Assembly: GCA_014529385.2 (NCBI GenBank)
Contig: CM043947.1
Coordinates: forward strand, 118,583,273-118,647,272
From: Adiantum capillus-veneris
Lineage: Eukaryota > Streptophyta > Polypodiopsida > Polypodiales > Pteridaceae
DNA: 64,000 bases
Direction: 5' to 3'
The notes under the pieces were generated by a model. That model was given only the letters and a program-made list of their open reading frames with translations. It ran no database searches and was not told the DNA's origin. Each line of letters starts with the position of its first letter. The first letter of the stretch is position 1. Both the position numbers and the translations under genes were made by a program. Below are positions 10,570-22,500 of this stretch, one piece after another.

Positions 10570-11160
10570 ATGAATTTGAGATCAGGAAGACACATTCCAA
10601 GAGACCAAAAAGTAGCAGGAGACCAAGCTAGCTTAGTTTCCACCGAAGAGAGTGTGACTCAGGCAAGGTTAGATCCACTAGCATCGATTATTGAGGAAGG
10701 TAGTGATACTGACACTTCATCAGACAAATCTTTCTTCATGATGGGTAGTCAACAGCCAGGAGGAAGCACCTCCCTGAATCCTTTGAATGATTCCAAACTC
10801 ACTGTGATCTTCTTAGAAGGAACAAACTCGAGGGGAGCCCTAGTCTATTCTGACTTTCGAGGACGCAAGTGCATTTGTATCGAAGAGAGGCCAGATCAGA
10901 GATTGGAGATAATCCGAGTCTATGATGATGGAGATAGATTCCGAGACGAGAAGGGGAACCACTATTTGATAGTCACTAACCCTGAAGATTACAACAGATA
11001 TGGAGATAATGTGGCGAAAGGGAAAATGGTTTCAGAAGTTCAAGAACCGCCACCAAACATTGATCGGCCCGGAGCTATTTTTATGTATGATAAGAAAACA
11101 ACAAGGGTTCCAACTTATAACGAGAACGTGGGAATCTACAAGCATGAGAGTGAGGAATAG
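10570..11160 (+). pseudogene. G2 gag N-terminal extension
   Basis: The ATG at 10570 opens MNLRSGR. The frame runs to a stop at 11160. It holds an acidic Ser/Thr-rich stretch (residues 30-60). A second region, including a CICIEERPDQR segment and a GDRFRDEKGNHYLI segment, aligns with CVKIEDRPSEF and GDRYLDDEGIMYL of G4. No known domain is recognised. It lies upstream of the capsid domain, where most plant gypsy gag proteins have nothing of this size. The continuation after the stop (about 11161-11320) is frame-shifted. Confidence 0.75.
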
Positions 11161-11243
11161 TCGCTTACTTTCGCAGCAAAGAACCATACATAAATGAATT
11201 AAGCAAAGACAAGGTTCTTTACTTATTCTCTTATGAAATTGCC

Positions 11244-12590
11244 ATGGGGAAGGGTATACTTTTTGTTGATAGATACGGGCGAGAATACCAACGTATTCTC
11301 CCAGAGGAGGTAGAAAGGGCAACAGGTCCAGGAGCATCAGCACATGCCGCTGAAGAAGTGCCAAGAGCCACCTACACCCCAAGTAAGTCAACGAATCCTT
11401 TTTCAGAAGATCATGATACTACCTCACATTCCACCCGGCCGCAAGCATTCAACAACCAAAACCCACCAGCAAACCAGCCATCATTGCAGGCATGGCTCCG
11501 ACAGAGTGCAACATTCGAACAAGACCAAAATCGAGATGGTTATCAAGCCGCACGAGGGCTAAGGGATTTGCAAGAACCACCACTCTATTCAAGGTATCAA
11601 GGAGAGAGTAAGCCAAAGACTCAAGGGTCAACAGAGCCTGGAGGACCACCCATAGAACGAGTTCGAAGAGATGAACCACCTCCAACGAGAACCGTTAGAA
11701 ATTATGGCTTAGGAGCACCACTGAGAGAGGAACCAGCCTATTACAAAAGACTTAAGGAGGTATATCGATTAGGACGTGGAGATCCAATGATGAGGTTTGT
11801 AGACCATCGGAGAATTAGAACCTCTCAAGTGCAAAAATGGGTAAACAAGAAATACACAGGAAGCAGAGACCCAAGAGATCATGTAGCAGCCTTTGTGCGT
11901 GTAATTAGAGCCGAAGAGGTGTTAGACTTCCCTACCCAATTTGTAGGGTTTGGACTAACCCTAGAGGATGATGTTGCCATTTGGTTTGACTTTGTAGAGC
12001 GTAGAGACTTTGAGTCTATGGAGGAAGTGTTTGACAAGTTTATCGAGGAATTCTCACAAAGGGGGATAGCTCATAATACCGTCTCACAAATCCATAAATT
12101 CAAACAGAAAGATGGAGAATCTGTACGAAAGGCAGCCCTAAGACTAAAAAGATATGTTAAGTTCTGTCCTATGGAAGAACTGCCAACTCAGTCCAGGCTC
12201 ATGCTGATATTCATCCAGGGACTAAGGAATGCGGATCTCCAGAAATAATTACATATGAAGAGGAGCACGATGTTGAATGAGTTAACCAAGGAGGCTCTTT
12301 ACCTTGTGGACAATTGTTCAGTCTACAAAGAGGGGGAGTCCAAGGACCTTGATGATGATTTGTCTTCACAACAAAGTGGAAGCAAGTCTTCTAAGATGGC
12401 ACCGAAAGGAGAAGTCGCTGTAAACCAGGAGCAGCTTGTAGATGAAGTGCTAAAAAAGATTAACTTGTACGCCAAACCCCATGCTAAACAGCCCAAGTGG
12501 TGTGCTATTGAACAAAAATGGACAAACCATGGGACCAAGGAATGTTATTATAACAAGGGATATGTGAGAGAGAGACCTTACGCTCCCTAA
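11244..12590 (+). pseudogene. G2 gag capsid domain
   Basis: The frame at 11244-12248 continues in the same phase after one TAA to 12590. Residues 1-140 are a Pro/Gln/Arg-rich linker. The retrotransposon gag capsid domain follows from about 11790, with a DPRDHVAAF block, an FVGFGLTLEDDVAIWF block and an FIEEFSQRG block. These match GDPYTHVSLF and YEGFGLTLEG in G4. The part after 12255 resembles the capsid tail and then a WCAIEQKWTNHGTKEC segment that is also in G4. It forms the particle shell in intact relatives. Confidence 0.8.
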
Positions 12591-12767
12591 GCTCCGGTAG
12601 CTTCTCCTCAAGCTCCACCAATGCCTAGATATCAAGCAGGCAACCTACCAGGACCTATAGGTGTAGAAAGACCACAACCAGTGTTGGGGCAACAACCACC
12701 CCTACCAGGATCATGACCAGTAGGTATAAGATACACTCCAACCATAACCGAATCAGAGGATAAGTCT

Positions 12768-14127
12768 TTGGTGCCTATGCATGCATATTATGAGGAATCG
12801 AGTGGATATATAGAAAATCCTATCTATTATCCACCTGAAGAACCTAAAATGCCAGAACCTTGGAGCATGATTGGAAGTACGGGACCACCAACAGCTGCCC
12901 AGGCTGCAGGAGAGGGAAGATACAGTTTGGATAAAAGAACACTGATGTTCATAACCAATGGAGGCAGGGGCGGACAGAGACATGCTTACCAACAAAGAGG
13001 GGCACAAGGAGCACCTTAACAGCCCAAGGGACCCTGCTACAAGTGTGGCGGAGATCACTGGCCAAGGGACTGTCCTCAGGATGAGATCATAAGAGTCAAT
13101 GCGTATTGCCCAGAATGTGGAATTACTCATTTGATTCTTGAATCCCTAAAAACCCTACTAAAGGAGCAAAAACTACTCTAAACATGCTGGAAGCAGTGCA
13201 ATCCAGTGGAGGGTCAAAACGAAACGGTAATACCCATTCAGGTAGTTACAAGGGCACAAGCTCAAAAAAGGACAGACGAGCCCATAATTGAAGAGCCAAA
13301 AACCGATGCCCCTAGTTCAGAAAAAAAAAAATCAACGAAGCACTTGGAAGGCTAGAAAGGCTCGTATGAAATCTAGGAAGGAATGAGAGCAAACTGCTTT
13401 AGCGGAGGAGCTGAAGGAAACAAAGGAGAGGTTGGAGCAATTAGAGGATCTAGCTAGCTTAAGCTCACACAGCACGGCAACCATAGCACCCAAGGAAATA
13501 GCAGAGCCCAAAAGTGCGGGATCAGGAGGATCTGTACCAACTGACAAGGTAAATGAGCAGTTGGATGCGCTTCTAAAAGCTTATGAAGCTAGACTCAAAA
13601 AGAATCAAACCTAGGAGCAAAGGTGGATGACTTATCCATATGCAGAAATAGAAAAGTAGAGGTTGGAAATGTGCAAAAAGATGATCGAAACAACTCAATC
13701 ATTGATGAAATACCCGCTGGGTAAACCTGTAAATGGGCATGAGACATCAGCTCCAACCCCTATCCAACCAACTTTAGAGAAACATGTAGAAACAAAGGAA
13801 AGACTCACTAATGCCTATGAGTCCAAAGGAGAGCCTATCATAGTGCCAAATACCACAGATGAGGCAAGTGACGGGTTCCAGCCTAAAATATTGGCAGAAA
13901 TGGATAAGGACTGTAATGATCTAGACGATCTCTGGAAGCAAATCCGTGAGGCCAATGAAGCTAATAGGATGAGTAACCACATGAATAGCACAAGAAAAGA
14001 AAAGAATGTAACCTTACCTCCTATTGAAGAATTTGAGGCGAGATCACAAATAAACTTTGAGATACATTCACAAGGGGGAGACCAAGGATCAATTAGTTTG
14101 GGGCACAGCCTTTACCCTCTTACCTAG
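12768..14127 (+). pseudogene. G2 nucleocapsid zinc knuckles and coiled linker
   Basis: A zinc knuckle CYKCGGDHWPRDC at about 13035-13073 is followed after 11 residues by a second one, CPECGITHLI, whose last Cys is lost. G4 has the same pair, so twin knuckles are a family trait and probably bind element RNA. The sequence after 13330 encodes a charged helical stretch (EELKETKERLEQL). The frames at 13432-13614 and 13663-14127 are further linker. Several stops (13017, 13614, 14127) and phase changes break it. Confidence 0.72.
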
Positions 14128-14189
14128 GAGAGTATGAAGCCAAATCGGAAGTGAGAGCAATCCCATCTTAAAGACTTTCTTCTAACAAA

Positions 14190-14734
14190 GTGATGGATTC
14201 GCAAGGATTGATTGAGTTGTTGTCCACTCCGGTGGCATGCACCATCACATTAGCAGAACTCCTAAGGTTACAGCCAAACATGTGGACCACAGTAGTTAAA
14301 TGCCTAGAAAAATTTGGAGTGAAAGACCCCACCTTGAAGCTACAGGAAGGGATCAGAGAGTTGGACAGGCCTCACTAAACACTAGGCCAGTACCATTGAA
14401 CAAGGTTGGAGAGTACTGCGAGGGAGAAGATGGAAACACCACGCTACCAGTAGAATTCCAAGGAGTAGTTTCCAAGGCTGTTCTTGACAGTGGAGCAGGA
14501 GTTGCTATCGCCACCAAGGAAATCTGGAAAAAATGGAGAAAACCAGCTTTGAGGGCTACCAGAATGAAATTGCAATTGGCAGATGGGTTCATGGAGAAGC
14601 CTCTAGGACTCTTAGAAAAAGTGATTGTCACTTCATGCGGAATCGAGTATGAGCATACATTTGCAATAGTCAATTTCGACAAAAAATATATATATATGAG
14701 ATCATCTTGGGACGACCATTCATGCGACAATTGA
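14190..14734 (+). pseudogene. G2 aspartic protease
   Basis: A retropepsin-type fold is indicated by VLDSGAGVAIATKEIW, with the catalytic Asp at 14486-14488. A distal hydrophobic stretch leads to LGRPFMRQLKM, read in another phase at about 14700-14735. G4 has the same AILDSGAGVAIATKKIW. It would cleave the gag-pol polyprotein. A frame change near 14300 and another near 14690 break it. Confidence 0.82.
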
Positions 14735-14888
14735 AGATGGTCCAAGATTGGGGTTACGACCACATATACCTCAGACATCGCCAGACAACAACTAAAATAC
14801 ACCTGAAAGACCATAGTTACAAAGATGTGAACCAAACACCTATGGAAGAGTTTGATTCAGCTACAGTAGCAAGATCAGAACTCCCGGC

Positions 14889-15974
14889 ATGGTAGGGCAA
14901 CAAAAAGAGATATGGATGTGCGGAGCTTCACATTGTGGAAGCCTAAGAAGAGAGGAATGCGTCTTAGAAAGAAGAGTAGAAGACAAGGAGTATATTCTGG
15001 AACCTTTTCCAAAAGATGCCTTGGAACCTCTAGAATGGAAACACATACTAGCAACATTGGATGTCTGTACCATTACAGATAATCCAACAACAAAATTTTG
15101 CGATAAGGATGGCTATGATGTGCTACCCTATTACATGGTAAGCATTATAATAGGAGAAGATGAGACGATAGAATCACCAGAACGAGAAGAGTTTTATAAC
15201 TCCTCTGAACATCTGGAAGTAAATGATGATGCAGATAATGAGTATTCAGACACCTCAAGTGAGCGTGGAAGGAAAACCGAGAATATCAAGTTTTATGATT
15301 TTGCTAATCAACACCCTAGACGCTAGGAACGCTATAGGAGGAAACGAGTAGGAAACAAAGCGAGAGAGAACCTAATGCCCAGGATAAAAGGTAAAACTCA
15401 CTATTTGATGCTTGTAAAAGCAGAGGATTGTGTAAAAGATCACATATCAGGAAGATTCTCAAAAGATCGAAAAGAAAGAACGCGAGAGGAAATAAAACAG
15501 GAACGAAAAGCTAAAATAGAAACAAAATCTCAAAAACCAAAAAAAGAAACAACAAAAGACCAAGAGTGGACCAAACTGGAGCGTAAACAGAAATACCAAG
15601 AACTGAAACGGTCTTTAAGAGAGATATGGACTATTGAAGAAGATAGTGATGGAAAAGGGGAGTCAGAAAAGGGGAACATGAGTGTACCATCACACTATCG
15701 GAAATTTACTATCCAGGACAGAAAAATCAGCATGACACCACCAGTCAGGGAAAGAACCAACCAAGAATCTTACGATGGACCAGAAAATGCAAAAAAGATA
15801 GACCTTGCAGAACCAGGTGAAAATCCTCAGCCGATCTATATAGCCAACGATGTAGAGCCTGAAGAAGAAGAACGGCTAACAAAATTCCTCAAGAAGTATA
15901 AAGATGTGTTTGCATGGTCCTATAAATATCTCAAAGGAGTTGATCATCGATGTGCCAACATACAATTCCTTTGA
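14889..15974 (+). pseudogene. G2 protease-RT linker with conserved Cys motif
   Basis: Two frames (14889-15326 and 15375-15974, same phase, separated by a TAG at 15324-15326) encode a linker of about 360 residues. It starts with WMCGASHCG, then ECVLERRVEDKEY and an EPFP segment. The middle is acidic, then very Lys/Arg-rich. It ends with VPSHYRKFTIQDRKI, the motif SYDGPENAKKIDL and a YKDVFAWSYKYLKG stretch that usually precedes plant gypsy RT. G4 conserves all of these. Function is unknown; the Cys residues suggest a possible metal site. Confidence 0.7.
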
Positions 15975-17260
15975 AATCAGATGCAAAACCTAGCAAATAA
16001 CGTCCTTATACATATAATGACACATTTGCTAAACGAATCAAAGAATAGATTGATAAACTGATGGAAGCTGAATTCATCTATGAAATCGAACATACAGATT
16101 GGGTGTCACCCATTGTGGTAGTTTCCAAAAAGAATGAAAAACTGCGAGTGTGTGTAAACCTCAAAAAGGTAAATGCAGCCACCATAAGGGATAATTATCC
16201 CTTGCCAATCATAGAACATGTACTTGAGCGGGTGGCCGAAAAACTGGCGTATTCCTTTCTGGATGGGTTTTCAGGATACAACCAACTGGTAATAGAAAGG
16301 GAGGATCAACACAAAATAGTGTTTGCCACAGAATGGGGAATTTATGCGTATCGAGTTATGCCTTTTGGCTTAACTAATGCCCCAGCTACCTTCCAAAGGT
16401 TAATGACTCACGCATTCAAGGAATACCTAAGAATATTCTTAGAAATTTACATGGATGATCTTTGTGTACACTCTCTTCTACGAGAGGAACATATCGACCA
16501 TTTGCAAAAGGTCTTTGAAAAATGCAGGACATATCGAATCTGTTTTAACCCGAAAAAGTGTGTATTCATGGTTAAGCAAGGCCGCATCTTAGGACACATT
16601 GTCTCAAGAAATGGCATAACAACCGACCTAGACAAAGTCAAAGTCATTGTAGACCTACCCACGTCTACTAATGCGAAACAAGTGCAGTCCTTCATGGGAC
16701 ACTGCGGATATTATCGAAGATTCATATACATGTATGCGGTTATCGCACAACCTCTGTATCATTTGCTAGTCAATTTTGATTGGACCGAGGAGTGTGAAAC
16801 TTCATTCCAAAAGCTGAAGGAAAACCTTATATCAGCACCTGTACTGATGGCACCAGATTGGGAAAAGATATTCCATATTCACATTGATGCTTCTGCATAT
16901 GCCATTGGAAGTATTCTGGCTCAACCTGGAGAAGGAACAATGGATTTTCCAGTTTGCTATGCGAGCTGACAGCTAAACAGTGCGGAAAAGAACTACACAA
17001 CCACCGAGCGGGAAGGGTTAGGAATGATTTATGCTGTAAAGAAATTTTGGCATTATTTGCTCGCAAACAAATTTGTGTTCTTCATCGATCATCAAGCTCT
17101 TTTGTATCTGATAAATAAACCATGCAATACAGGGAGAATTGTACGCTGGTTTATTATATTGCTAGAGTTTGACTTCACAGTGGTGGTCAAAAAGGGTAAA
17201 ATTCATCTACGAGCGGATCATCTTTCAAGTACACAACGGGGAAGCTCCTGAAGGAGTAGA
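15975..17260 (+). pseudogene. G2 reverse transcriptase and RNase H
   Basis: The main RT frame is 16061-16969: WVSPIVVVSKKN, RVCVNLKKVNAAT, FLDGFSGYNQ with the first catalytic Asp, MPFGLTNAPATFQRLM, and the active site YMDDLCVHS near 16446. Thumb and connection (FMGHCGYYRRFI) follow. RNase H contains IDASAYAIGSILAQPG, then a TGA at 16967-16969 where G4 has Arg, then TEREGLGMIY and FFIDHQALLYL. It is related to the non-chromodomain branch of plant Ty3 elements. RT active-site residues are intact, but a TAG at 16027 and the TGA break the frame. Confidence 0.88.
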
Positions 17261-17279
17261 TGATGACATACCAGATGCT

Positions 17280-18974
17280 TATCTTTTCAATATTGAAATG
17301 GTACCCAAATGGTCTCAGGAAATTGTTAGCATTCTTTTCTTTAGAAGTGGGTTTGATAACACGGAATACAGATCCAAACAACAAACAATTCGACAAACAA
17401 AAAACTTCCAGTTGATAGCAGGACGGCTGTATCATCTTGGATCGGACCAAATCCTACGATTATGTATAAATCCGGAAGAATTCGAGTGCTACCTTGACGA
17501 AGCACATGTTCAGGATTGTTCATTTCATTGTTCAACAGTGAAAACACACCAGAGACTGAAATAGTTAGGGGTTTATTGGCCAACTATGTATGCGGACACA
17601 CATTCTTATGTTACCTATTGTACTATATGTAGTGCCAAACGACCAGTGGATCACACGACATTGTTTCAGGTAAACATTGCACCTACATGGAGTCAATATA
17701 TCATTGATTTCTTAACCACCAGGACGTTTCCTGATAACATCACAAGAGCATGGAAAAAATCTATACAGCTGGAAGCTCGTGACTTTCAATTAATTGGGAA
17801 CCAACTCTATAAGCGAGGAAAGGACAATCAACTTAGAATCTGTGCAAGTGAAAGCGAATACCTGCTGATTCTAGAACATGCACATCGCGGAATAAGTGGA
17901 GGCCATTTTTCGGGCGATAAGACGGCAAAAATTGTCTCAACTGCAGGTATATGGTGGCCTACATTGCACATGGATGCTGAAGAGTTTGTAAAGCATTGTG
18001 ACACCTGTCAGCGCACCAAGGTGCCAATAAAAAGAGATGAGGTGCCACTACGGCCAATGATGGGAGCAAGAGAATTTGCAAAATGGGGCATTGATTTTGT
18101 GGGACCTATCTCACCCCTTGCATATCGCACCCATACCCAATATAGCATTGTGGCTATGGACTATCTCACAAAATGGGTCGAAGCCAAGGCAACGCAAAAA
18201 GAATATGCCCGCACCACTGCACAATTTTTGTATGAGAATGTTTTCGTACAATATGGGTTGCCAATAGAAATTGTCAGTGATCATGGAACAAATTTTCTTA
18301 ATGAAGTCATTGGATATCTGCTAGAGGAATTCATGGTCATACATAGGAAATCTGATCCATACCATCCACAAGCCAATGGACAAGCTGAGGCCACAAATAA
18401 AACACTATGCACGATTCTCACTAAAATAGTGTCAGAATCAAGAACAGATTGGGATCAGCAGCTACACTCAACACTATGGGCATACAGGGTAGCTTACAAA
18501 ACATCGATAGGAACAACACCGTACAACATGGTGTTTGGCCTAAATGCTATACCACCCATAGAGTTTTTAATTCCAACTCTACGAGTAGCAAAACGCTTAG
18601 AATGGACAAGGCATGAGCTCTCTTCAAGAATTGATGATCTTGAAAAGCTAGATGAACTACACTTGAGAGCTGTAGCTTCAATCTATGCTAAAAAGAGAAG
18701 ACAAAAATAATTCTTTGACAAACATGTGTGCACTAAAGAGTTCAAAACAGGTGATTACGTACTTGTTTATACTTTGAAGCAACATGCCAAGAAACTTAAA
18801 AAGCGCGGGATGGGACCATTTGTGATTAGTGATCTATCACAAAGTGGAGCTGTCAAGCTTGCTACATTAGCAGGTGAAGAAATGCCAAACTGGATTAGTG
18901 GATGTCGAATGAAGAAATATCATCTATCACTCACACACGAGATGCTCCAACAAATTCATCAAGGAAAACAATGA
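17280..18974 (+). pseudogene. G2 integrase with two tandem H2C2 zinc modules
   Basis: After RNase H comes a first connector plus zinc module: LIAGRLYHLGSDQILRL, then EAHVQ and the Cys pair CTIC (about 17620). A TAG at 17562-17564 interrupts it. A second copy of the same arrangement follows: LIGNQLYKRGKDNQLRI, EHAHRGISGGH, GIWWPTLH and CDTC (about 18001). The catalytic core has IDFVGP (first Asp), SDHGTNF (second Asp) and QAEATNKTL (Glu), all intact at 18090-18400. A C-terminal SH3-like tail (DYVLVYTLKQ, KKRGMGPFVI) ends at 18974. The frame is one phase from 17586 to 18974 except a stop at 18710. The duplicated zinc module is shared with G4. Confidence 0.85.
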
Positions 18975-19071
18975 ATGAAGGAAAAACAGCGAGTACGAGA
19001 GGAAGCTCAAGCAGAAGCAAAAGAACGCATTGCAAAACGATGACTTCTGCGACAACAACAACAAAGTGGAG
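18975..19071 (+). other. G2 3' tail before G3
   Basis: This stretch of 97 bp is rich in GAA/ACA after the integrase stop. The run ACAACAACAAAGTGGAG at its end lies just before the G3 LTR. Nothing else is recognised. The G2 3' LTR is absent here. Confidence 0.6.
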
Positions 19072-20638
19072 TGTAACATTTAATGGCCTAATAACTTGTG
19101 TGTAGCGGAAATTAGCATGAACATAGTGGGAATTTCATTAGAATAGATTCCTAATGAGAATTACAAGAGTGCTTGGGTGGAGAGAGCAATAAAAAGAATA
19201 ACACCTAGTTAGATAGCATCAACAATACTTTCAAAAGAGAGAGAAATTAAGTAATTGACAACAGTTGAGGACCGGATTTGCATGGAGCTGGTCCCCCCTC
19301 CAAAAGGCTTTGTATTATGGTTTCTCCCATCAAGAGAGACATTAAACAACACAATTCTTTGTGTTCCTTCAAGACTAGCTAGTGCAATGAAGATGAAAGC
19401 TTCATGCACTAAGCAAAACACTTAGCAAACACAACATCAATTATCCCCATTCTCAGACCCAAGACCTCACACACCTTCGAAGATGGTGAGAGCTAGCAGG
19501 GTATGAGAGTAGATTGAGAGGAAGAAGGAGTATCTTACGAGAAAGATGTACATCTCCTCACATAATCACTCATATTAGCATAGCTTAGCTTAGTAATTAG
19601 CTTGGTAGAGGAGATGAGCATGCATTGAAGCTTGGCTCTTGGTTGGATTTGCATCCACATGCCCAAGAGTGTGTCGATGTAGGCTTCTATCTCACAAGCT
19701 TGGAGTAGGTGATGAGCTCTCCGTTAAAGCTTGGGAAGAGATAGTCTTCTCTTTCTTCACACATGAGATTGTGTGAGTGTGTGTGTGATAATGCCTTGAA
19801 AAAATCAGCCCCCTCTCTCTCTTGGGCGAGCCCTCTTGCTATTTGCTCTTGCTCAACCCTTATTGGCCCTCCCCAAGTCAAGCCAATGACTATTAAGCAG
19901 CATAAGTGATAGCCTTCTGACATGTGTCCCCCTTTCCCATTTTGTGATAGCTTTAGGTTAATTAATAATTCAATTAAACTCTCATTGGACCCCTTTGCCT
20001 CTTGGCCAATAGGAATCAGGCAAGCCATTGGGTTGTTGAATGCTCATTGGACCCCTTGGGAGACTGTCCAATAGCCTTCTAGAGGACTTAATTCTCATTG
20101 GTTCTTTTATTAAGTGTTTTTAAATTAATTAAACTAGATTTACTCTAGCCTAATTCTCATTGGTCCACCTCCAAGGCCATCCAATAGGAATTGAGTACAC
20201 CTTGTGGGCATCTGGCCTAGGGATCTGACATGTGTCCCTCATTCCCTTTGTGTAAAGGGGGCTTGTGTGTGTGTGTGTGTGGCTTTCTCTCTCATCCCCT
20301 ACATGCTAGGCTCTCCCCCTCCTATGTAGGGATATGCAAAGACTTTTTTGGTCACACACAAAGCATCCAATTCCCTTAAGGTTGACCTTTGGACACAACA
20401 TTTGAATTTTGGAACCTTAGCATTTTGCAAGTCTTAATGGGTTGAACCTTAGGGTCTTTTTAGCCCATTATTGCACATGGATCTTTTGCAGATGGCCCCC
20501 CCTTTGGATCCCTACTGTGGCCGGTCTGCTAGCTTAACCAATATTCTAGCCTTTTCTTCCCTGGCACTTCCCCATATTAAATGATCAGTTTAACATGAGA
20601 AAATCATTTAGGAGAAGTAGATATTGATTATTATGACA
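19072..20638 (-). repeat. G3 3' LTR
   Basis: Bounded by TGTAAC at 19072, shared with the right end of the element, and by TGTCATAATAATC (minus strand) at 20638 next to a purine tract. Length is about 1.57 kb. It contains a TG microsatellite (about 20264-20282) and a cluster of ATTGG/CCAAT boxes at 19862-20185. A minus-strand frame at 19687-20028 inside it has no recognisable product. Confidence 0.75.
19862..20185. promoter_or_regulatory. Cluster of ATTGG/CCAAT boxes in G3 LTR
   Basis: ATTGG pentamers start at 19862, 19984, 20027, 20046, 20097 and 20159. CCAAT pentamers start at 19883, 20006, 20068 and 20181. Four ATTGG...CCAAT pairs have the two boxes 21-22 bp apart start to start, in the recurrent context CTCATTGG(A/T)CC...CCAATAG. 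CCAAT is the core bound by NF-Y factors. Confidence 0.6.
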
Positions 20639-20653
20639 TTACCTCTCTCTTGA
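20639..20653 (-). other. G3 polypurine tract
   Basis: The minus strand reads TCAAGAGAGAGGTAA, directly followed by the LTR start TGTCATAATAATC. Composition and position fit the plus-strand primer. Confidence 0.65.
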
Positions 20654-21012
20654 AATCATAGTCGTCCTCGACTATGGTGTAGAGAAGATAAAGCATATTC
20701 ATGAGTCCTTTTCTTAGAGGGTAGAGGATCCCTATGTTACCCTACGACATCATTCCACAATGGATGACTAGTCCATTTGGCGCTTGAGAGCCTGAGGCTG
20801 CCGCAAGCATGTCTGCACATTAGTCCTATCAGTCTTCCATAGTAGAGTGACAAGCTCTACTTGGTATTTGGGAGACGTGGTCTCCACAAACTTGATCTAA
20901 GCATGCATACTACTTAATTTTTGTGCACAATAAAGAAAAAGAGTCTTATAAGACAAAAAAAACTTTGTTCATTTTTAACATTTTGTACATTTGCTTAATT
21001 TTGGGAAGTATT
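20654..21012 (-). other. G3 3' untranslated stretch
   Basis: This non-coding sequence of about 360 bp lies between the chromodomain stop and the polypurine tract. I see no gene in it. Confidence 0.6.
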
Positions 21013-21222
21013 CTAAGCATTGACAAGGTTTAGGTTATCCTTTAATTGTATGCCTTGCATCCATCTAGCATCTTCAAAAGGATAATTCTTAAACTTAATA
21101 AGATATCGTCGGATAGTCTTACCGCCTCTTAATACCTTGTCTTCATGTCGGAGAATGGACTCGGGCTGTGGACTCGGGCTGCAGCACCTCCTCTTGGTCC
21201 TCGATCTCCGATGGGTCTTCAA
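21013..21222 (-). CDS. G3 chromodomain (C-terminus of integrase)
   Basis: The frame encodes PESILRHEDKVLRGG, then RRYLIKFKNYPFEDARW, the aromatic-cage pattern of a chromodomain as found at the integrase C-terminus of chromoviruses. In relatives this domain steers insertion towards particular chromatin. Upstream residues are basic (RRSRTKRR). It is separated from the integrase body by a frame break near 21230-21290. Confidence 0.8.
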   Translation of the reverse strand: MKTHRRSRTKRRCCSPSPQPESILRHEDKVLRGGKTIRRYLIKFKNYPFEDARWMQGIQLKDNLNLVNA

Positions 21223-21292
21223 TAGTTGGTTCTTGAGGTGGCTCTCCTTTGTAAGGCTTTAATAGGCTCACATGGAAAGCATTGTGTATGAG

Positions 21293-22500
21293 CTAGTGAT
21301 TGGGAAACTTGAGTTGATAGGCCATATCATTGATTGGCCTAAGAATTTGGAAGGGACCATCGTACCTTTTTGCTAGTTTAGCATAGTACTTTTGGTGGCC
21401 CGTAGGATTCTTGCCCGTCGTGTGCCTTAATCGAGCCTTAGGAAACTTTAATAAGACCCAATCATTTTCTTTAAAGGTTTGGACTCTTCTGTGCTTGTCA
21501 GCAGCACCCTTTTGCCTTTGCTGTGAGATAGAGATAGCATCCTTAATCTTTTGAAAATATTCTTGTAGGTCTCGGCTATACTCATCTGCAGCGAAGATCT
21601 TCCCATGTACCTTAAGTAGCAAGGGACTTTTTGATCTTCCCTCAATTACCTCGAAAGGTGCTTTTCCCGTGGAAGTATGTACAGTGTTATTGTAAGCATA
21701 CTCCACTAAGGGTAGATACTTCTCCCATTGGGATCTTTGATCTACTTCCGTTACATAGTCTTTTAGCAGATCGAGAATTGTTAGGTTAGCTATTTCAATT
21801 TGGCCATCCGTTTGTGGATGATAGGCCGAAGATAAATTCAGCCTTGTCCCTAAATTCTCAAAGAGACCCTTCCAAAAATTACTAGTCATTCTAGGATCTC
21901 TATCTGACACTATGGACATTGGCAAGCCATGGTACTTGAAAATTTGTGAAATGAACAGGGTTGCCATTTGATGGGCTTTGATAGTCTTTTTGACAGGTAT
22001 AAAATGATGAACCTGTCTACTATCGTCCATATTCCCGTATTCCCATGGATAGACTTAGGCAATCCAAAGATAAAATCCATGGATATGCTCTCCCATGGTG
22101 AATTAGGGATTGGCAAGGGTTGAAGCAATCCAAGTTGCTTTCCTCTATCAAATTTTGTCTTTTGGCATACCACACATTTAGAAACATACTCTTGTATGTT
22201 CACTTTCATGGTAGGCCAATAGAAATATGTTTCAATTCCCTTTAAGGTAGACTGAATCCCTCTATGCCCCGCATACGGTGGAGCATGAGATTCATACATT
22301 AATTTCTCACGTAGTGAGTTAGTAACGCATAGTCTATTGCCATAGAGAAGATAACCATCTTGTAAAGTAAATGGTTCTTCTTTCTTCCCTAATGCAAGGG
22401 CTGAAATCACATCTCTAAAATCGGGATCAATAGCGTACTCATCTATCATTGAAGATAGATCATTGTGAGTTGCTATGGAAACCGCATTCACTCTCGGCCG
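21293..22500 (-). pseudogene. G3 integrase
   Basis: Minus-strand pieces overlap in two phases around 21910-22030. The zinc module has HAPPYAGH and CVVCQKTK (22140-22290). The core has SMDFIFGLP (first Asp, about 22080), IVSDRDPRM (second Asp, about 21910) and QTDGQIEIANL (Glu, about 21800). The C-terminal part has DWVLLKFPKARL and KLAKRYDGPFQIL. The motif order is that of a gypsy chromovirus. A frameshift near 22020 breaks the core between the first and second Asp. Confidence 0.87.

Larger units (their letters stand above)
9463..19071 (+). mobile_element. G2: Ty3/gypsy element, decayed, both ends truncated
   Basis: Plus-strand pieces of gag, protease, RT, RNase H and integrase occur in gypsy order over about 8.5 kb, broken by many stops and frame changes. 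Every piece has a counterpart in G4 (minus, 37424-45119), with RT around three-quarters identical by eye, so they are one family. G1 abuts the left end and the G3 3' LTR starts at 19072. Neither G2 LTR can be bounded. Confidence 0.9.
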
